From Egicoccus sp. AB-alg2 (GTDB taxonomy: Bacteria; Actinomycetota; Nitriliruptoria; Nitriliruptorales; Nitriliruptoraceae), in NCBI RefSeq assembly GCF_041821065.1, contig NZ_JBGUAX010000004.1, forward strand, positions 248,001 to 312,000: DNA of 64,000 nucleotides, given 5' to 3'. The notes under the pieces were generated by a model. It did not search any database and was not told the origin of the DNA. It was given only the letters and a program-made list of their open reading frames with translations. Both the position numbers and the translations under genes were made by a program. Position 1 is the first letter of the stretch; each line of letters opens with the position of its first letter. This document shows, in pieces, positions 25,531-35,430 of this stretch.

Positions 25531-25928
25531 GTGCTTCCACGACCATCAAGGTCCGGTTCCACGAGCTCGACCCCAACGGGCACGTCAACCACGGCGTCTA
25601 CGCCAACTACTTCGAGACGGCCCGCATCGAACTGCTCGACGCGCTCGGGTTCGGCCCGTCCGTGCTGGCCGAACGCGGCGTGCACCTCGTCGTCGTGGAA
25701 CTGCGGATCCGGTTCCGCCGTGCCGCGCGGGCCGGGCAGACCCTCACCGTGCAGACCGGCATCAAGGAGCTGCGTCGCGCGTCGTCCTGGTGGTCGCAGC
25801 GCCTCCTCGACGACGACGGCGAGGTGATCGCCGAGGCGGAGGTCCGCTCGTCGGCGACCGACCCGGCGGGGCGCCCCATCCGTCCGCCGGACGACCTCGC
25901 CGAGAAGCTCGCCACGCTGCAGGACTGA
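25527..25928 (+). CDS. Acyl-CoA thioesterase, 4HBT/YbgC hotdog family
   Basis: A 133-residue hotdog protein. VRFHELDPNGHVNHGVYANYFETAR near residues 9-33 is the classic 4HBT motif, with the conserved aspartate in ELDPNGHVNH. ELRIRFRRAARAGQTL follows. ATG 25527 overlaps the oxidoreductase stop as ATGA, which implies co-expression, although no direct metabolic link is apparent. Confidence 0.88.
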   Translation: MSASTTIKVRFHELDPNGHVNHGVYANYFETARIELLDALGFGPSVLAERGVHLVVVELRIRFRRAARAGQTLTVQTGIKELRRASSWWSQRLLDDDGEVIAEAEVRSSATDPAGRPIRPPDDLAEKLATLQD

Positions 25929-26060
25929 CCGCCGCGGCGTCCGACGGGTCGGCGAGTCGGTGGTTTCCGGTCACGCTCGGAGATCCGCGATGCAGCGCCC
26001 ACGCAACGCACATGACCTCGCACTACGGTCGGGCCGAACGGGACAGGAGACAGGGTTCGC

Positions 26061-26534
26061 GTGCTGATCCGCGAAGCCACCCGGGACGACGTCCCGGACG
26101 TCGTCGCGCTGCTCGCGGACGACGACCTCGGACGCCGACGCGAGTCGACCGAACACCCCCTCGACGAGGGCTATTGGGCCGCCTTCGACGCCATCGAAAG
26201 TGACCGCAACCATCGCCTGGTGGTGCTCGAGGCGGACGACGGGCACGTGGCGGGGTGCCTGCAGCTGAGCTTCCTGCCCCACCTCACGTTCCGAAGGGGC
26301 TGGCGAGCCCAGATCGAGGCCGTGCGTATCGCTTCGGCTCGACGCGGCACCGGGCTCGGTCGTGTCCTGTTCGACTGGGCCATCGAGGAGGCGCGACGCC
26401 GTGGCTGCCACCTCGTCCAACTGACGACGAACGTGCAACGGCCAGACGCGCTCGCGTTCTACGAGTCGCTCGGGTTCACGGTCACCCATCAAGGCCTGAA
26501 GCTGTACCTGCAGGGCGACGTCACCGGCCGGTGA
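26061..26534 (+). CDS. GNAT family N-acetyltransferase
   Basis: A 157-residue GNAT protein. It starts LIREATRDDVPDVVALL and has the acetyl-CoA-binding segment VRIASARRGTGLGRVLFDWAIEEARRRGC (R/Q-x-x-G-x-G/A). The C-terminal LTTNVQRPDALAFYESLGF is typical of small-molecule acetylating members. The start is GTG, with an AGGAGACAGGG stretch upstream. The acceptor substrate is unknown. Confidence 0.88.
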   Translation: MLIREATRDDVPDVVALLADDDLGRRRESTEHPLDEGYWAAFDAIESDRNHRLVVLEADDGHVAGCLQLSFLPHLTFRRGWRAQIEAVRIASARRGTGLGRVLFDWAIEEARRRGCHLVQLTTNVQRPDALAFYESLGFTVTHQGLKLYLQGDVTGR

Positions 26535-26580
26535 GGCGCGGTCGAACACGTCGTAGTGGGAAGCCGGTTGGAGGGTGACG

Positions 26581-27291
26581 ATGCAGAAGGTCGGCTCGGT
26601 CGCGGAACTTCGGCGCTATCCCGTCAAGTCGATGGCCGGCGAGGTGCTCGCCACCGCCAGGATCGAGCGGCGCGGTGTCGTCGGTGACCGCCGCTGGGCG
26701 GTCACCGACTCCGACGGCAAGTTCGGCAGCAGCAAGACGACCCGCCGGTTCCAGAGGATGGACGGACTGCTGCACCTCGCGGCCAGCTACGCCCAGGATC
26801 TGACGCCCGTCGTCGCTTTCCCCGACGGTCGGCTCCTGGCCGCTGACGACCCACACGTCGACGAGGCGCTGTCGGACCACGTCGGGCGTCCGGTTCGCCT
26901 GCTGGCCGAGGCGGACGTCTCCCACTTCGACGAGGGGCCGCTCCATCTCGTCACGACGGCCTCGATCGCGGCCGTCGCCGAGCGGCAACGCGCTCCGGTG
27001 ACGACGCTGCGTCTGCGTGCGAACCTGCTGGTCGACGTCGGCGCGGCGGAAGGTCTCGTGGAGGACGCCTGGGTGGGCCGGAACCTCGCCATCGGCGACG
27101 AGGTCGTGGTCAGCATCCGCGAACCGATGCCCCGCTGCGTGATGGTGGAGCAGTCGCAGAAAGAGGTGTCCGCTGCCCCGGGACTGCTCGGGACCATCGG
27201 GCGCGTCAACCGCGCCTGCCTCGGTGCCGTCGCGGACGTGGTCCGTACGGGAGCGGTTCGCCTCGACGACCCCGTCCGACTTCTCGCCTGA
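26581..27291 (+). CDS. MOSC domain-containing protein
   Basis: A 236-residue protein with an N-terminal MOSC beta-barrel (LRRYPVKSMAGE, GVVGDRRWAVTDSDGKF) and the MOSC domain with LRLRANLLVD and a conserved cysteine in EPMPRCVMVEQ. Such proteins bind sulfurated molybdenum cofactor and, in the YcbX/mARC group, reduce N-hydroxylated compounds. ATG 26581 is preferred to GTG 26575 because GGAGGG ends five bases before it. The molybdopterin oxidoreductase nearby gives mild contextual support. Confidence 0.87.
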   Translation: MQKVGSVAELRRYPVKSMAGEVLATARIERRGVVGDRRWAVTDSDGKFGSSKTTRRFQRMDGLLHLAASYAQDLTPVVAFPDGRLLAADDPHVDEALSDHVGRPVRLLAEADVSHFDEGPLHLVTTASIAAVAERQRAPVTTLRLRANLLVDVGAAEGLVEDAWVGRNLAIGDEVVVSIREPMPRCVMVEQSQKEVSAAPGLLGTIGRVNRACLGAVADVVRTGAVRLDDPVRLLA

Positions 27292-27438
27292 CCACTCGAA
27301 GCCGACTCACCCCACGCTGGCGTGAAGCGGGAACGGGGTCGAGCCGTGTTGGTCGTGCGGTGCTGCAGGCTGCGGAACGCTGACCGACGAATCCACAAGG
27401 AACCGCAGATCCAGCCGCTGAATCACCAACCCGCCACA

Positions 27439-27451
27439 TACAATACGCACC
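27439..27451 (+). promoter_or_regulatory. Leaderless-type -10 box of the HNH gene
   Basis: TACAAT at 27439-27444 lies seven bases before the ATG, in the most A+T-rich stretch of the neighbourhood. Transcription would begin at or next to the start codon, and no ribosome site is visible, so a leaderless mRNA is likely. Confidence 0.55.
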
Positions 27452-29020
27452 ATGCCCACGCCCCCCGCCACCCCGACCAGCACCCACACCGCGGTGCCCA
27501 TCGGTGGGCCGCGTGAGCGCTACCGGCGGGCGGCACGGCGGCCCCACGCCGTCGCCCGCGAACACGCCCCGGACTACACGATCGACGCCGCTCCGGTGCC
27601 CGGCCACACCGATGGTGGGGATCTGCGCCTGGCGATCCGGCACGCGGCCGCCGCGGTGGAACGGGTCCGGGTGTTGGCGGCCGACCGGGCCGTGACTGGT
27701 AACGGGGAGCTGGCCGGGCTGCTGGAACTGCTCGCCACTGCTGACACCTGCCAGGCCGCCGTGGTCGAACTGGTCGACCGGATCGAGGCCGGGTCGCTGG
27801 CCGAACGGCGTGCCGGGTTGCCGTTGGAGGGGCTGCTGGCGTTGCAGTCCAAGGCCACGTTCGGGGACCGGCGGTTCCTGCACACGGTCCGGGACGTGCT
27901 GGCCTGTATGCCCAACGTCAGGGCCGCGTTCCATGCGGGTGCGCTGGGGTGGGGGCAGGTCCGCGCGATCGTGTGCGAAGCCGGCCCGTTGACGGTCGCG
28001 CTGCGGGCTGAGCTCGACCAGCGGTTTGCCGATCTCGACGAGATACGGCGGCTGCAGGCCGACGAGCTGGTCGACCACATGCGGGTCGCGGCCGGCCGGC
28101 TGCGCGAAGACCTCGAACAGGCCCGCAGCGTCCGGCGGGTCGAGCGGCGCTATCTGCACGTCCAACCCGACCTCGAAGGCGGCGTACGCGGTTCGTTCGC
28201 GTTCCCGGCCACCGACGGGGCGCTGCTCCGTGAGGCGCTCGAAGCCGCCGCCGCACCGCCCACCGGTGACCGGGACGTGACCCGTGACGCGCTCGACCCC
28301 GACCCGGCCGACGACACCTGCAGCGACGCCGGCAGCGCTCGCGGCGACACCGACGAATCCTCCGCCATCGGCAACCCGGACGCCACGAACGGTGACGGCG
28401 ACGTGTCGGATCCGCTGGGTGAGGGGTTCGATCGGCCGCGGGGCCGGCAGTTGGCGGATGCGTTCGTCAAGCTGGCCGAGGTGTTCCTGTCCGGCCACCG
28501 GGCCGACGGCACGATGGTGCGTGCCCGCCCGTCGATGGTGGTGGTCACCGACATCCAGTCGCTGGTCGGTGACTCCGAGGCTGCGCGGCGGGCGCGGCTG
28601 TTGTGGCGGCTGCCCGGGGCGCCGCCGGCGCTGACCCCGTTGGCGTTGCGGCGGCTGGCGGATGACTGCCGGTTGCAGTTCGTGCTGACCGACGGGCACG
28701 AGGTGCTGGGCATCAGCGCCCCGACCGCGTCGATCCCGGCCCGGCTGCGTCAGGCGGTGCTGGCCCGCGATCAGGGCTGCCGGTTCCCGGGCTGCCGGAT
28801 GCCGGCCGCCTGGACCGACCTGCACAACGTGATCCCGCGCGAACACGGCGGACACACGGTGGTGCACAACCTGGTCGCGGTCTGCCGCCGGCATCACACC
28901 GCCGTCACCGAAGGCCGCTGGCAACTCGACATGACCCGCGACGGGACCGTCACCGTCAGACGCGGCCGCCGCCGCGCGACCTCGGACCCGCCGCTACGGC
29001 GACATCCACTCACCGCCTGA
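27452..29020 (+). CDS. DUF222 / HNH endonuclease family protein
   Basis: A 522-residue protein of the DUF222-HNH family common and often multicopy in actinobacteria. An N-terminal DUF222 region (LLELLATADTCQAAVVELVDRIEAG, FLHTVRDVLACMPNVRAAFHAGALGWGQVRAI) is followed by a low-complexity acidic linker (about 270-330). The C-terminal HNH nuclease has GCRFPGC, WTDLHNV, GGHTVVHNLVAVCRRHH and all three motif residues. These proteins may be solitary or mobile-element linked. No transposase or flanking direct repeat was seen. Codon use seems normal apart from the A+T-rich promoter. Confidence 0.92.
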   Translation: MPTPPATPTSTHTAVPIGGPRERYRRAARRPHAVAREHAPDYTIDAAPVPGHTDGGDLRLAIRHAAAAVERVRVLAADRAVTGNGELAGLLELLATADTCQAAVVELVDRIEAGSLAERRAGLPLEGLLALQSKATFGDRRFLHTVRDVLACMPNVRAAFHAGALGWGQVRAIVCEAGPLTVALRAELDQRFADLDEIRRLQADELVDHMRVAAGRLREDLEQARSVRRVERRYLHVQPDLEGGVRGSFAFPATDGALLREALEAAAAPPTGDRDVTRDALDPDPADDTCSDAGSARGDTDESSAIGNPDATNGDGDVSDPLGEGFDRPRGRQLADAFVKLAEVFLSGHRADGTMVRARPSMVVVTDIQSLVGDSEAARRARLLWRLPGAPPALTPLALRRLADDCRLQFVLTDGHEVLGISAPTASIPARLRQAVLARDQGCRFPGCRMPAAWTDLHNVIPREHGGHTVVHNLVAVCRRHHTAVTEGRWQLDMTRDGTVTVRRGRRRATSDPPLRRHPLTA

Positions 29021-29021
29021 C

Positions 29022-29046
29022 CCCGCTGCTGCGGGCGGAATCCGCC
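29022..29046 (+). terminator. Adjacent hairpins after the HNH gene
   Basis: CCCGC-TGCT-GCGGG (29022-29035) and the overlapping GGCGG-AAT-CCGCC (29034-29046) begin two bases after the stop. No T-tract follows. They could terminate transcription before the convergent glgA gene. Confidence 0.4.
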
Positions 29047-29194
29047 TGCCCATCGGTCTGCGCCGCCCGCAACTCCAGTCGGCGATGACCACCGGCACTC
29101 CACCGCGCACCCCATCTGCTTCCCGCCTGCCCCGGACCACTCGGGCAGGCGGTCGCGCGTGTTCCATCTCGCCCCGGGCAGCGCGGCGCAGCGG

Positions 29195-30403
29195 TTACGT
29201 CAGCAGCGAACGGTAGAGGTCCGCAGTGGCCTGGCCGATCGCGCGCCAGCTGAAGCGCTCCTCGACCCGGGCACGACCGGTGCGACCCATCGCCGCGGCC
29301 GCCTGCGGGTCGTCCAGGCAGGCGACGATCCGCTCGGCCAGCGCGTCCGCGAACGCGCCTGGATCCGCCGGGCTGCCCAGCTCGTCGCCGCCTGGTTCGA
29401 AGGGCACGAGCCAGCCGGTCTCGCCCGGAACCACGATCTCCGGGATGCCGCCCACGGCGCTGGCCACCACCGGCAGCTCGCACGCCATCGCCTCGAGGTT
29501 GACGATGCCGAACGGCTCGTAGATCGACGGGCAGACGAACACCGCCGCGTGCGACAGCACCTCCAGCAGCCGCTCGCGCGGCAGCATCTCCTCGATCCAC
29601 ACCACGTCCACGGGTGCCCGCTCGAGCTCCGCGACGCGCGTGCGGAACTCCTCGGCGATCTGCGGGGTGTCGGGCGCCCCGGCGCACAGCACCAGCTGGC
29701 TGCCGGCCGGGAGCCGTGCCGCGGCGTCCAACAGGTGCGTGACACCCTTCTGGCGCGTGATGCGGCCCACGAACACGGCATAGGGGCGGGCGCGGTCGAT
29801 CCCGAAGGCGTCGGGCGTGGCGGTTCCCTCGACGCGGTGCCAGCCCACCGGATCGACCCCGTTGTGGACCACGTGCACCCGGGCGGGGTCGACCGCCGGG
29901 TAGCAGGCCAGCACGTCGTCTCGCATGCCCTGTGACACCGCGATGACGGCGTCGGCGTGCTCCAGGGCGGTGCGTTCGCAGAAGCTCGACAGCGCGTAGC
30001 CGCCACCGAGCTGCTCGCGCTTCCACGGCCGCAACGGCTCGAGCGAATGGGTCGTCGCCACGTGCGGGACGCCGTACACCAGCTTCGCGAGGTGCCCGGC
30101 GAGGTTCGCGTACCAGGTGTGGCTGTGCACGAGGTCGACCCCGGCGACGCCCGCCGTGACCGCGAGGTCGGCCGACATGGTCCGCAGCGCCGCCAGCTCG
30201 GGCGCGTCACCCTTCAACGCGTCCCACTCCCGGTAGGTGCCCGCCACCAGCGGATCCTCGCGGGGCTCGCCGAAGCAGTGCACCTCGACGTCGACCAGCC
30301 CGTCCAGGGCGCGGGCCAACTCGGCGACATGGACACCGGCGCCGCCGTACACCTCCGGCGGGTACTCCTTGGTCAGCAGGCCGACGCGGGGGGCAGGGCT
30401 CAC
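29195..30403 (-). CDS. glgA: Glycogen synthase / alpha-maltose-1-phosphate synthase (GT4 family)
   Basis: A 402-residue GT4 glycosyltransferase of the actinobacterial GlgA/GlgM group. KEYPPEVYGGAGVHVAELARAL is the N-terminal glucan loop, VHSHTWYANLAGHLAK and ATTHSLEPLRPWKREQLGGGY follow, and CPSIYEPFGIVNLEAMACELPVV carries the nucleotide-sugar-binding glutamates. These enzymes use ADP-glucose to build glycogen or maltose-1-phosphate for the GlgE pathway; sequence alone does not decide which. It starts with GTG after AGGAG, 58 bases downstream of glgC on the same strand. Confidence 0.92.
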   Translation of the reverse strand: MSPAPRVGLLTKEYPPEVYGGAGVHVAELARALDGLVDVEVHCFGEPREDPLVAGTYREWDALKGDAPELAALRTMSADLAVTAGVAGVDLVHSHTWYANLAGHLAKLVYGVPHVATTHSLEPLRPWKREQLGGGYALSSFCERTALEHADAVIAVSQGMRDDVLACYPAVDPARVHVVHNGVDPVGWHRVEGTATPDAFGIDRARPYAVFVGRITRQKGVTHLLDAAARLPAGSQLVLCAGAPDTPQIAEEFRTRVAELERAPVDVVWIEEMLPRERLLEVLSHAAVFVCPSIYEPFGIVNLEAMACELPVVASAVGGIPEIVVPGETGWLVPFEPGGDELGSPADPGAFADALAERIVACLDDPQAAAAMGRTGRARVEERFSWRAIGQATADLYRSLLT

Positions 30404-30461
30404 GGCTGCGCTCCTAGGGGACGAGGAAGCGGTGAACGGGCGGTCGTGGCCGGCGGGCGCG

Positions 30462-31715
30462 TCATGCCTCGTCGGGGCCGGGCACGCGGTCGTCCTTGCC
30501 GATCACCACGATGCCGCCGTCGGACACGTGGAACCGGGCCGCGTCCTCCTCGCGATCGACGCCGATGCGGGTGCCCGGCGGGATGTGGACGTTCTTGTCG
30601 ACGATGGCGTTGCGTACGACCGCCCCGCGACCGATGTCGACGCCGTGCAACAGCACGGAGCGCTCGACCAGCGATCCGGTGTGGACGTGGACCCCGGGGG
30701 AGAGCACCGAGCCGCGGACGGCGCCACCCGACACCACCACGCCGGAGCACACCATCGAGTCGGTCGCCACGCCGCGGCGGTCCTCGCTGTCGAACACGAA
30801 CTTCGCCGGTGGCAGCGGGTCGTGCCAGGAGTAGATGGGCCAGTCGAGGTTGTACAGGTTGAAGATCGGGTGGACGGAGATCAGGTCCATGTGGGCCGAG
30901 TGGTACGCGTCGATCGTCCCGACGTCGCGCCAGTAGCCGCGGTCGCGGTCGGTGGAGCCCGGGACGTCGTTGTCGCGGACGAAGTCGTGGACGGCGGCAT
31001 CGCCCCGCTCGACCATCATCGTGATGATGTTGCCACCCATGTCGTGGGCGGACGCCGCGTCGGCCGCGTCGAGGTTCAGCGCGTCGATCAGCGCCTCGGT
31101 GGTGAAGACGTAGTTGCCCATGGACGCGTAGACACTGTGGGGATCGTCGGGCAGACCCTTGGCGTCCGACGGCTTCTCGTGGAAGGCGCGGATGCGGCCG
31201 TCGTCGCCCGGTTCGATCACCCCGAACGCGTAGGCCTGCTCGACCGGCACCCGCAGCGCCGCGACCGTCACCCCGGCGCCCGAGGCGATGTGACCCTCGA
31301 CCATCTGCTCGGCGTCCATGCGGTAGAGGTTGTCCGCGCCGAACACGCAGATGTAGTCGGGTCGCTCGTCGCGGATGATGTTCATGTTCTGGTAGATGGC
31401 GTCCGCCGAGCCCTGGAACCACGACTTGCCCGTACGCATCTGCGCCGGCACGGGCGAGACGTAGTTGCCCAGCAGCGTCGACATCCGCCAGGTCTTGGCC
31501 AGGTGCATGTCGAGGCTGTGGCTCTTGTACTGGGTCAGCACCACGATCCGGCGGTAGCCGGAGTTGACGAGGTTGGAGAGCGCGAAGTCGACCAGCCGGT
31601 AGTTGCCGCCGAACGGCACGGCCGGCTTCGCCCGGTCCCGGGTCAGCGGGTACAGGCGCTTGCCCTCGCCTCCCGCCAGCACGACGCTCAACACCTTCGG
31701 ACCGCGCGCCGCCAT
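30462..31715 (-). CDS. glgC: Glucose-1-phosphate adenylyltransferase
   Basis: A 417-residue ADP-glucose pyrophosphorylase. [25 protein letters not shown] is the nucleotidyl-transfer loop, [14 protein letters not shown] and [10 protein letters not shown] follow and the left-handed beta-helix occupies the end ([19 protein letters not shown]). It makes ADP-glucose from ATP and glucose 1-phosphate, the substrate of the next gene. ATG 31715 starts ten residues before the catalytic loop and has GGGAGA upstream. It is the first gene of the glgC-glgA unit and diverges from an amidohydrolase gene. Confidence 0.95.
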   Translation of the reverse strand: MAARGPKVLSVVLAGGEGKRLYPLTRDRAKPAVPFGGNYRLVDFALSNLVNSGYRRIVVLTQYKSHSLDMHLAKTWRMSTLLGNYVSPVPAQMRTGKSWFQGSADAIYQNMNIIRDERPDYICVFGADNLYRMDAEQMVEGHIASGAGVTVAALRVPVEQAYAFGVIEPGDDGRIRAFHEKPSDAKGLPDDPHSVYASMGNYVFTTEALIDALNLDAADAASAHDMGGNIITMMVERGDAAVHDFVRDNDVPGSTDRDRGYWRDVGTIDAYHSAHMDLISVHPIFNLYNLDWPIYSWHDPLPPAKFVFDSEDRRGVATDSMVCSGVVVSGGAVRGSVLSPGVHVHTGSLVERSVLLHGVDIGRGAVVRNAIVDKNVHIPPGTRIGVDREEDAARFHVSDGGIVVIGKDDRVPGPDEA

Positions 31716-31792
31716 CGCCAGGTTCTCCCGTAGCTCGATGCCGCCGAGACTAGGTCCCCGCGTTAGCGTCCGCCGGGTCGAGGAGGTGGCGA

Positions 31793-33508
31793 ATGGGCAG
31801 AGCCGGGACCGCCGAGGTGCTGTTCGTCGTCGAGGACCCGCGTCGGGCGTCGATCTGGACCGGCACGGACGCACCGACCGACGCCGTGGCCGTCGCCGAG
31901 GGCCGCATCGTCGCCCTGGGGCCGGACGCCCGTTCGTGGCGCGGCCCGGGGACCGAGGTGGTGGCGCTGCGCGAGGGCAGCCTACTGCCGGGCTTCCGGG
32001 ACGGGCACCTGCACCCGCTCAACGGTGGCGCGGAGACGCTCGACTGTGACCTGGTCGACAGCGTCGACGTCGACGAGGTGCTCGCGCGGCTGCGCACGTT
32101 CGTGGCCGACCACCCAGACCCCGCCGACACACCGTGGATCCTCGGCTGGGGCTATCCGCCGGAGATCCTGCCCGGCGGGGTCGGTCGTGCCGAGCTGCTC
32201 GACCGGGTCGTCGCCGAGCGGCCGGCCGCGCTGTGGTCCTCCGACCACCACATGGTCTGGGTCAACACCCGCGCCCTGGAGGTCGCCGGCATCACGGCCG
32301 CGACCGCCGACCCGCCGCGCGGCACGATCGTGCGCGACGCCGACGGGCACCCGGTCGGCACGCTGCTGGAGGACGCCGAGCACCTGCTGGAGGCCCACAT
32401 CCCGCCACGCGGCGTGGAGAAGGAGGCCCGCGGCCTGGAGGTCGGGCTGCAGCGGATGGTCAGCGCCGGGCTCGTGTTCGGCCAGGACGCCTGGTGCGTG
32501 CCCGCGATGCTGGACGCCTACCGGCGGATCGCGGAAGCCGGCGGCATGCGCGCCGACCTCGACCTCGCCTGCAAGGTGGAGCCCGACGGGTGGGTCGACC
32601 AGGTCGCGGCGTTCGAAGCGGTGCGTGCCCGCGCGGCCGCCGACGAGGCGGCCCGGCGCCGTGACGGCGTTCCGGGTGGCCGTGTCACGGCCACCACCGT
32701 CAAGTTCTTCGTCGACGGGGTCATCGAGGGCGGCACGGCGGCACTGCTCGAGCCCTACCTGCCGCTGGACGGGCACGGGTGCGGTGACGCCCACGACCAC
32801 GGCATCAGCAACTGGACGGCGGACGAGCTCACGCAGGCCGCCGCGGCGATGGACGCCGCCGGCTTCCAGTTGCACCTGCACGCCATCGGTGACGCGGGCA
32901 TCCGCATGGCGCTGGACGCGATCGACGCGGTCGCCCGCCGCAACGGGCCCCGCGACCGTCGACCGGTGATCGCCCACACCCACCTGGTCCATCCCGACGA
33001 CCTGCCGCGCTTCCGCCGGCTGGGCGTCGTGGCGAACTTCGAACCGCTGTGGGCCCAGGACAACGAGATCATGCGCGACCTGACCGTCCCGCGACTCGGC
33101 CCGGAGCGTGCCCGCTGGCAGTACCCGATCGGCTCGCTGGTCCGCGACGGCGCCCACGTCTCGTTCGGTAGCGACTGGCCGGTGTCCTCCCACGAGCCGC
33201 TGGACGGCATCGCGGTCGCGGTCACCCGCCAGGTCCCCGGTGAAGCGCCCGGCGCCGGTGCGGCCGGCGACGAGGTCTTCCTGCCCGACGAGCGGATCGG
33301 ACTGGACGCCGCGCTGCGGGCCTACACCGCCGGGACCGCACACCAGGCCGGCGACGAGGCCGAGGCGGGCACGATCGCGCTCGGCCAGCGCGCCGACCTC
33401 GTGGTGACCGCGCAGGACGTGCTGCGCGTCCCGCCGCGCGAGCTCGGTGACGTCGAGGTGGCCGGGACGTGGCTACGGGGCCGGCGGGTCCACGGCGAGC
33501 CGGCCTGA
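31793..33508 (+). CDS. Amidohydrolase family protein (YtcJ-like)
   Basis: A 571-residue metal-dependent hydrolase. [14 protein letters not shown] provides the first HxH metal pair, [11 protein letters not shown] and [15 protein letters not shown] further histidines, and [13 protein letters not shown] the aspartate. The order matches the amidohydrolase_3 (YtcJ) group, whose substrates are mostly unknown amides. GAGGAGG precedes the ATG, and TAGCGT lies 24 bases upstream as a likely -10 box. No pathway is indicated by its neighbours. Confidence 0.9.
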   Translation: MGRAGTAEVLFVVEDPRRASIWTGTDAPTDAVAVAEGRIVALGPDARSWRGPGTEVVALREGSLLPGFRDGHLHPLNGGAETLDCDLVDSVDVDEVLARLRTFVADHPDPADTPWILGWGYPPEILPGGVGRAELLDRVVAERPAALWSSDHHMVWVNTRALEVAGITAATADPPRGTIVRDADGHPVGTLLEDAEHLLEAHIPPRGVEKEARGLEVGLQRMVSAGLVFGQDAWCVPAMLDAYRRIAEAGGMRADLDLACKVEPDGWVDQVAAFEAVRARAAADEAARRRDGVPGGRVTATTVKFFVDGVIEGGTAALLEPYLPLDGHGCGDAHDHGISNWTADELTQAAAAMDAAGFQLHLHAIGDAGIRMALDAIDAVARRNGPRDRRPVIAHTHLVHPDDLPRFRRLGVVANFEPLWAQDNEIMRDLTVPRLGPERARWQYPIGSLVRDGAHVSFGSDWPVSSHEPLDGIAVAVTRQVPGEAPGAGAAGDEVFLPDERIGLDAALRAYTAGTAHQAGDEAEAGTIALGQRADLVVTAQDVLRVPPRELGDVEVAGTWLRGRRVHGEPA

Positions 33509-33569
33509 CGGCATCAGGGCCCGGCACGACGGTACCGACGCCGGTTGGTGACGACCCCCCGGCGGGTCC

Positions 33570-33575
33570 TAGGCT
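33570..33575 (+). promoter_or_regulatory. Likely -10 box, TAGGCT
   Basis: TAGGCT lies 51 bases before the fused dehydrogenase start. TGGTGA at 33546-33551 could be a -35 with an 18-base spacer. The same TAGNNT hexamer recurs before several genes in this window. Confidence 0.4.
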
Positions 33576-33625
33576 CGCAGCAACACGTCGGCGCACCGGC
33601 GGCGACGACTCGAGGAGGCGCGCGC

Positions 33626-35410
33626 ATGTCGGACCAGGTCGTCAGCGAGATCCGCAAGGTCGGCATCGTCGGGTGCGGCACGATGGGCTCGGGCATCGCG
33701 GAGATCGTGGCCCGCAACGGCTTCGAGGTGGCCTTCATCGACATCGACGGCGCGGCCGTCGACCGCGGCTTCATCCGCATCCGCGCCTCGCTGGACCGCC
33801 AGATCGAACGCGGCCGCCTCGACGAGCCCGAGCGTGACGCGATCCTCGGGCGCATCCACGGCGACACCGAGTGGGAGTCGCTGGGCGACTGCGACCTCGT
33901 CATCGAGGCCGTTCCCGAGGTCCTGCAGATAAAGCAGGACACGTTCCACCGCATCGACGCCGTCGCGCGGCCCGACGCGATCATCGCCACCAACACCTCG
34001 TCGCTGCCGGTCATGGACATCGCCGTCCACACCCGCCGCCCCAACCGGGTGCTGGGGTTCCACTTCTTCAACCCCGCACCCGTGATGAAGTTGATCGAAC
34101 TGGTGCGGACGGTCGTCACCGACGAAGCGGTGGTGGAGACCGCCAGCGCGTTCGCGCAGACCATCGGCAAGTCACCGGTGGTGGTGGGCGACCGCCGCGG
34201 CTTCATCGCCAACCAGCTGCTGTTCCCCTACCTCAACCAGGCCGTGTGGATGGTCGAGGGCGGCTATGCGACCAAGGAGGACGTGGACGCGGCCATGCGC
34301 TTCGGCGCCGGGCTGCCGATGGGCCCGATCTCGTTGACCGACCTGGTCGGTGTCGACACGTTCGTCGGGATCATGGAGGCCATCCACTCCCAGTTCCAGG
34401 ACACCCGCTTCGCGCCGCGGCCGATCCTCTCGCAGCTGGCTGCCGCCGGGTTCACCGGCCGCAAGGCGGGCCGTGGCTTCTACACCTACGACCAGCCCGG
34501 CAGCTCCCGGGTGGTGCCCGACGCCGACGTGCGCGAGCCGGCCGACCCGCAGACGATCGCCGGTTGGCAGACGATCGGGGTCGTCGGCACCGGGACGATG
34601 GCGGGCGGGATCGTCGAGGTGTGCGCCAAGGCCGGGTTCGACGTGGTCGTGCGTGGCCGCAGCCGCGAGAAGGCCGAGGCGGTCGTCGCGCAGGTCGCCA
34701 AGTCCATGCAGAAGCTGGTGGACAAGGAGCGGCTCAGCGAGGAGGACATGGTCGCGGCGCTGCAGCGCATCCGTCCGACCTCGGAGTTGCTCGACCTGGC
34801 GCCGGCCGACCTCGTGATCGAGGCCGTCGCCGAGGACCTCGCCGTCAAGAAGGAGCTGTTCGCCGAGCTCGCACCCCACCTCAAGCCCGACACGGTGCTG
34901 TCCACCACCACCTCGTCGTTGCCGGTGATCGACTGCGCGATGGCGACCGACCGGCCCGACCAGGTCGTCGGCCTGCACTTCTTCAACCCGGCGGCGATCA
35001 TGAAGCTGGTGGAGATCGTCACCACCGTGCGCACCGACGCGCGGGTCGTCGAGCAGGCGCGCGCGTTCGTGGACCGCGTCGGCAAGGTCGGCGTGCTGTG
35101 CGGCGACCGCGCCGGCTTCATCGTGAACACGCTGCTGTTCCCCTACCTCAACGACGCGGTGAAGATGCTCGAGTCGCACTACGCGACCGCCGAGGAGATC
35201 GACACGGCGATGAAGCTGGGCGCGGCCTACCCGATGGGGCCGTTCGAGCTCATGGACGTGGTCGGGCTGGACGTGACGCTCGCGATCATCGAGCGCCTGC
35301 GCGAGGAGTACCGCCAGCCGTCCTACGAGCCGGCGCCGCTGCTGCGCCACATGGTCGACGCGGGCTTCCTCGGCCGCAAGGCCGGGCGCGGCTTCTACGT
35401 CTACACCTGA
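33626..35410 (+). CDS. Tandem-fused 3-hydroxyacyl-CoA dehydrogenase (two copies in one chain)
   Basis: A 594-residue protein made of two complete 3-hydroxybutyryl/3-hydroxyacyl-CoA dehydrogenase modules. Copy 1 (about 1-290) has GIVGCGTMGSGIAE, LGFHFFNPAPVMKLIE and GPISLTDLVGVD. Copy 2 (about 312-594) has GVVGTGTMAGGIVE, GLHFFNPAAIMKLVE and GPFELMDVVGLD. Both keep the NAD motif and the catalytic histidine of HFFNP. Single-module enzymes are about 285 residues and form dimers, so the fusion may hold a built-in dimer with two specificities. ATG 33626 follows GAGGAGG. Confidence 0.93.
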   Translation: MSDQVVSEIRKVGIVGCGTMGSGIAEIVARNGFEVAFIDIDGAAVDRGFIRIRASLDRQIERGRLDEPERDAILGRIHGDTEWESLGDCDLVIEAVPEVLQIKQDTFHRIDAVARPDAIIATNTSSLPVMDIAVHTRRPNRVLGFHFFNPAPVMKLIELVRTVVTDEAVVETASAFAQTIGKSPVVVGDRRGFIANQLLFPYLNQAVWMVEGGYATKEDVDAAMRFGAGLPMGPISLTDLVGVDTFVGIMEAIHSQFQDTRFAPRPILSQLAAAGFTGRKAGRGFYTYDQPGSSRVVPDADVREPADPQTIAGWQTIGVVGTGTMAGGIVEVCAKAGFDVVVRGRSREKAEAVVAQVAKSMQKLVDKERLSEEDMVAALQRIRPTSELLDLAPADLVIEAVAEDLAVKKELFAELAPHLKPDTVLSTTTSSLPVIDCAMATDRPDQVVGLHFFNPAAIMKLVEIVTTVRTDARVVEQARAFVDRVGKVGVLCGDRAGFIVNTLLFPYLNDAVKMLESHYATAEEIDTAMKLGAAYPMGPFELMDVVGLDVTLAIIERLREEYRQPSYEPAPLLRHMVDAGFLGRKAGRGFYVYT

Positions 35411-35430
35411 ACATCCGCTACCAAGGGCCG

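Noticed and set aside
27292-29194. HNH gene as an insertion sequence or intron-encoded element
   Set aside because: No terminal inverted repeats, target duplications, transposase or intron structure are visible; DUF222-HNH genes are usually solitary.
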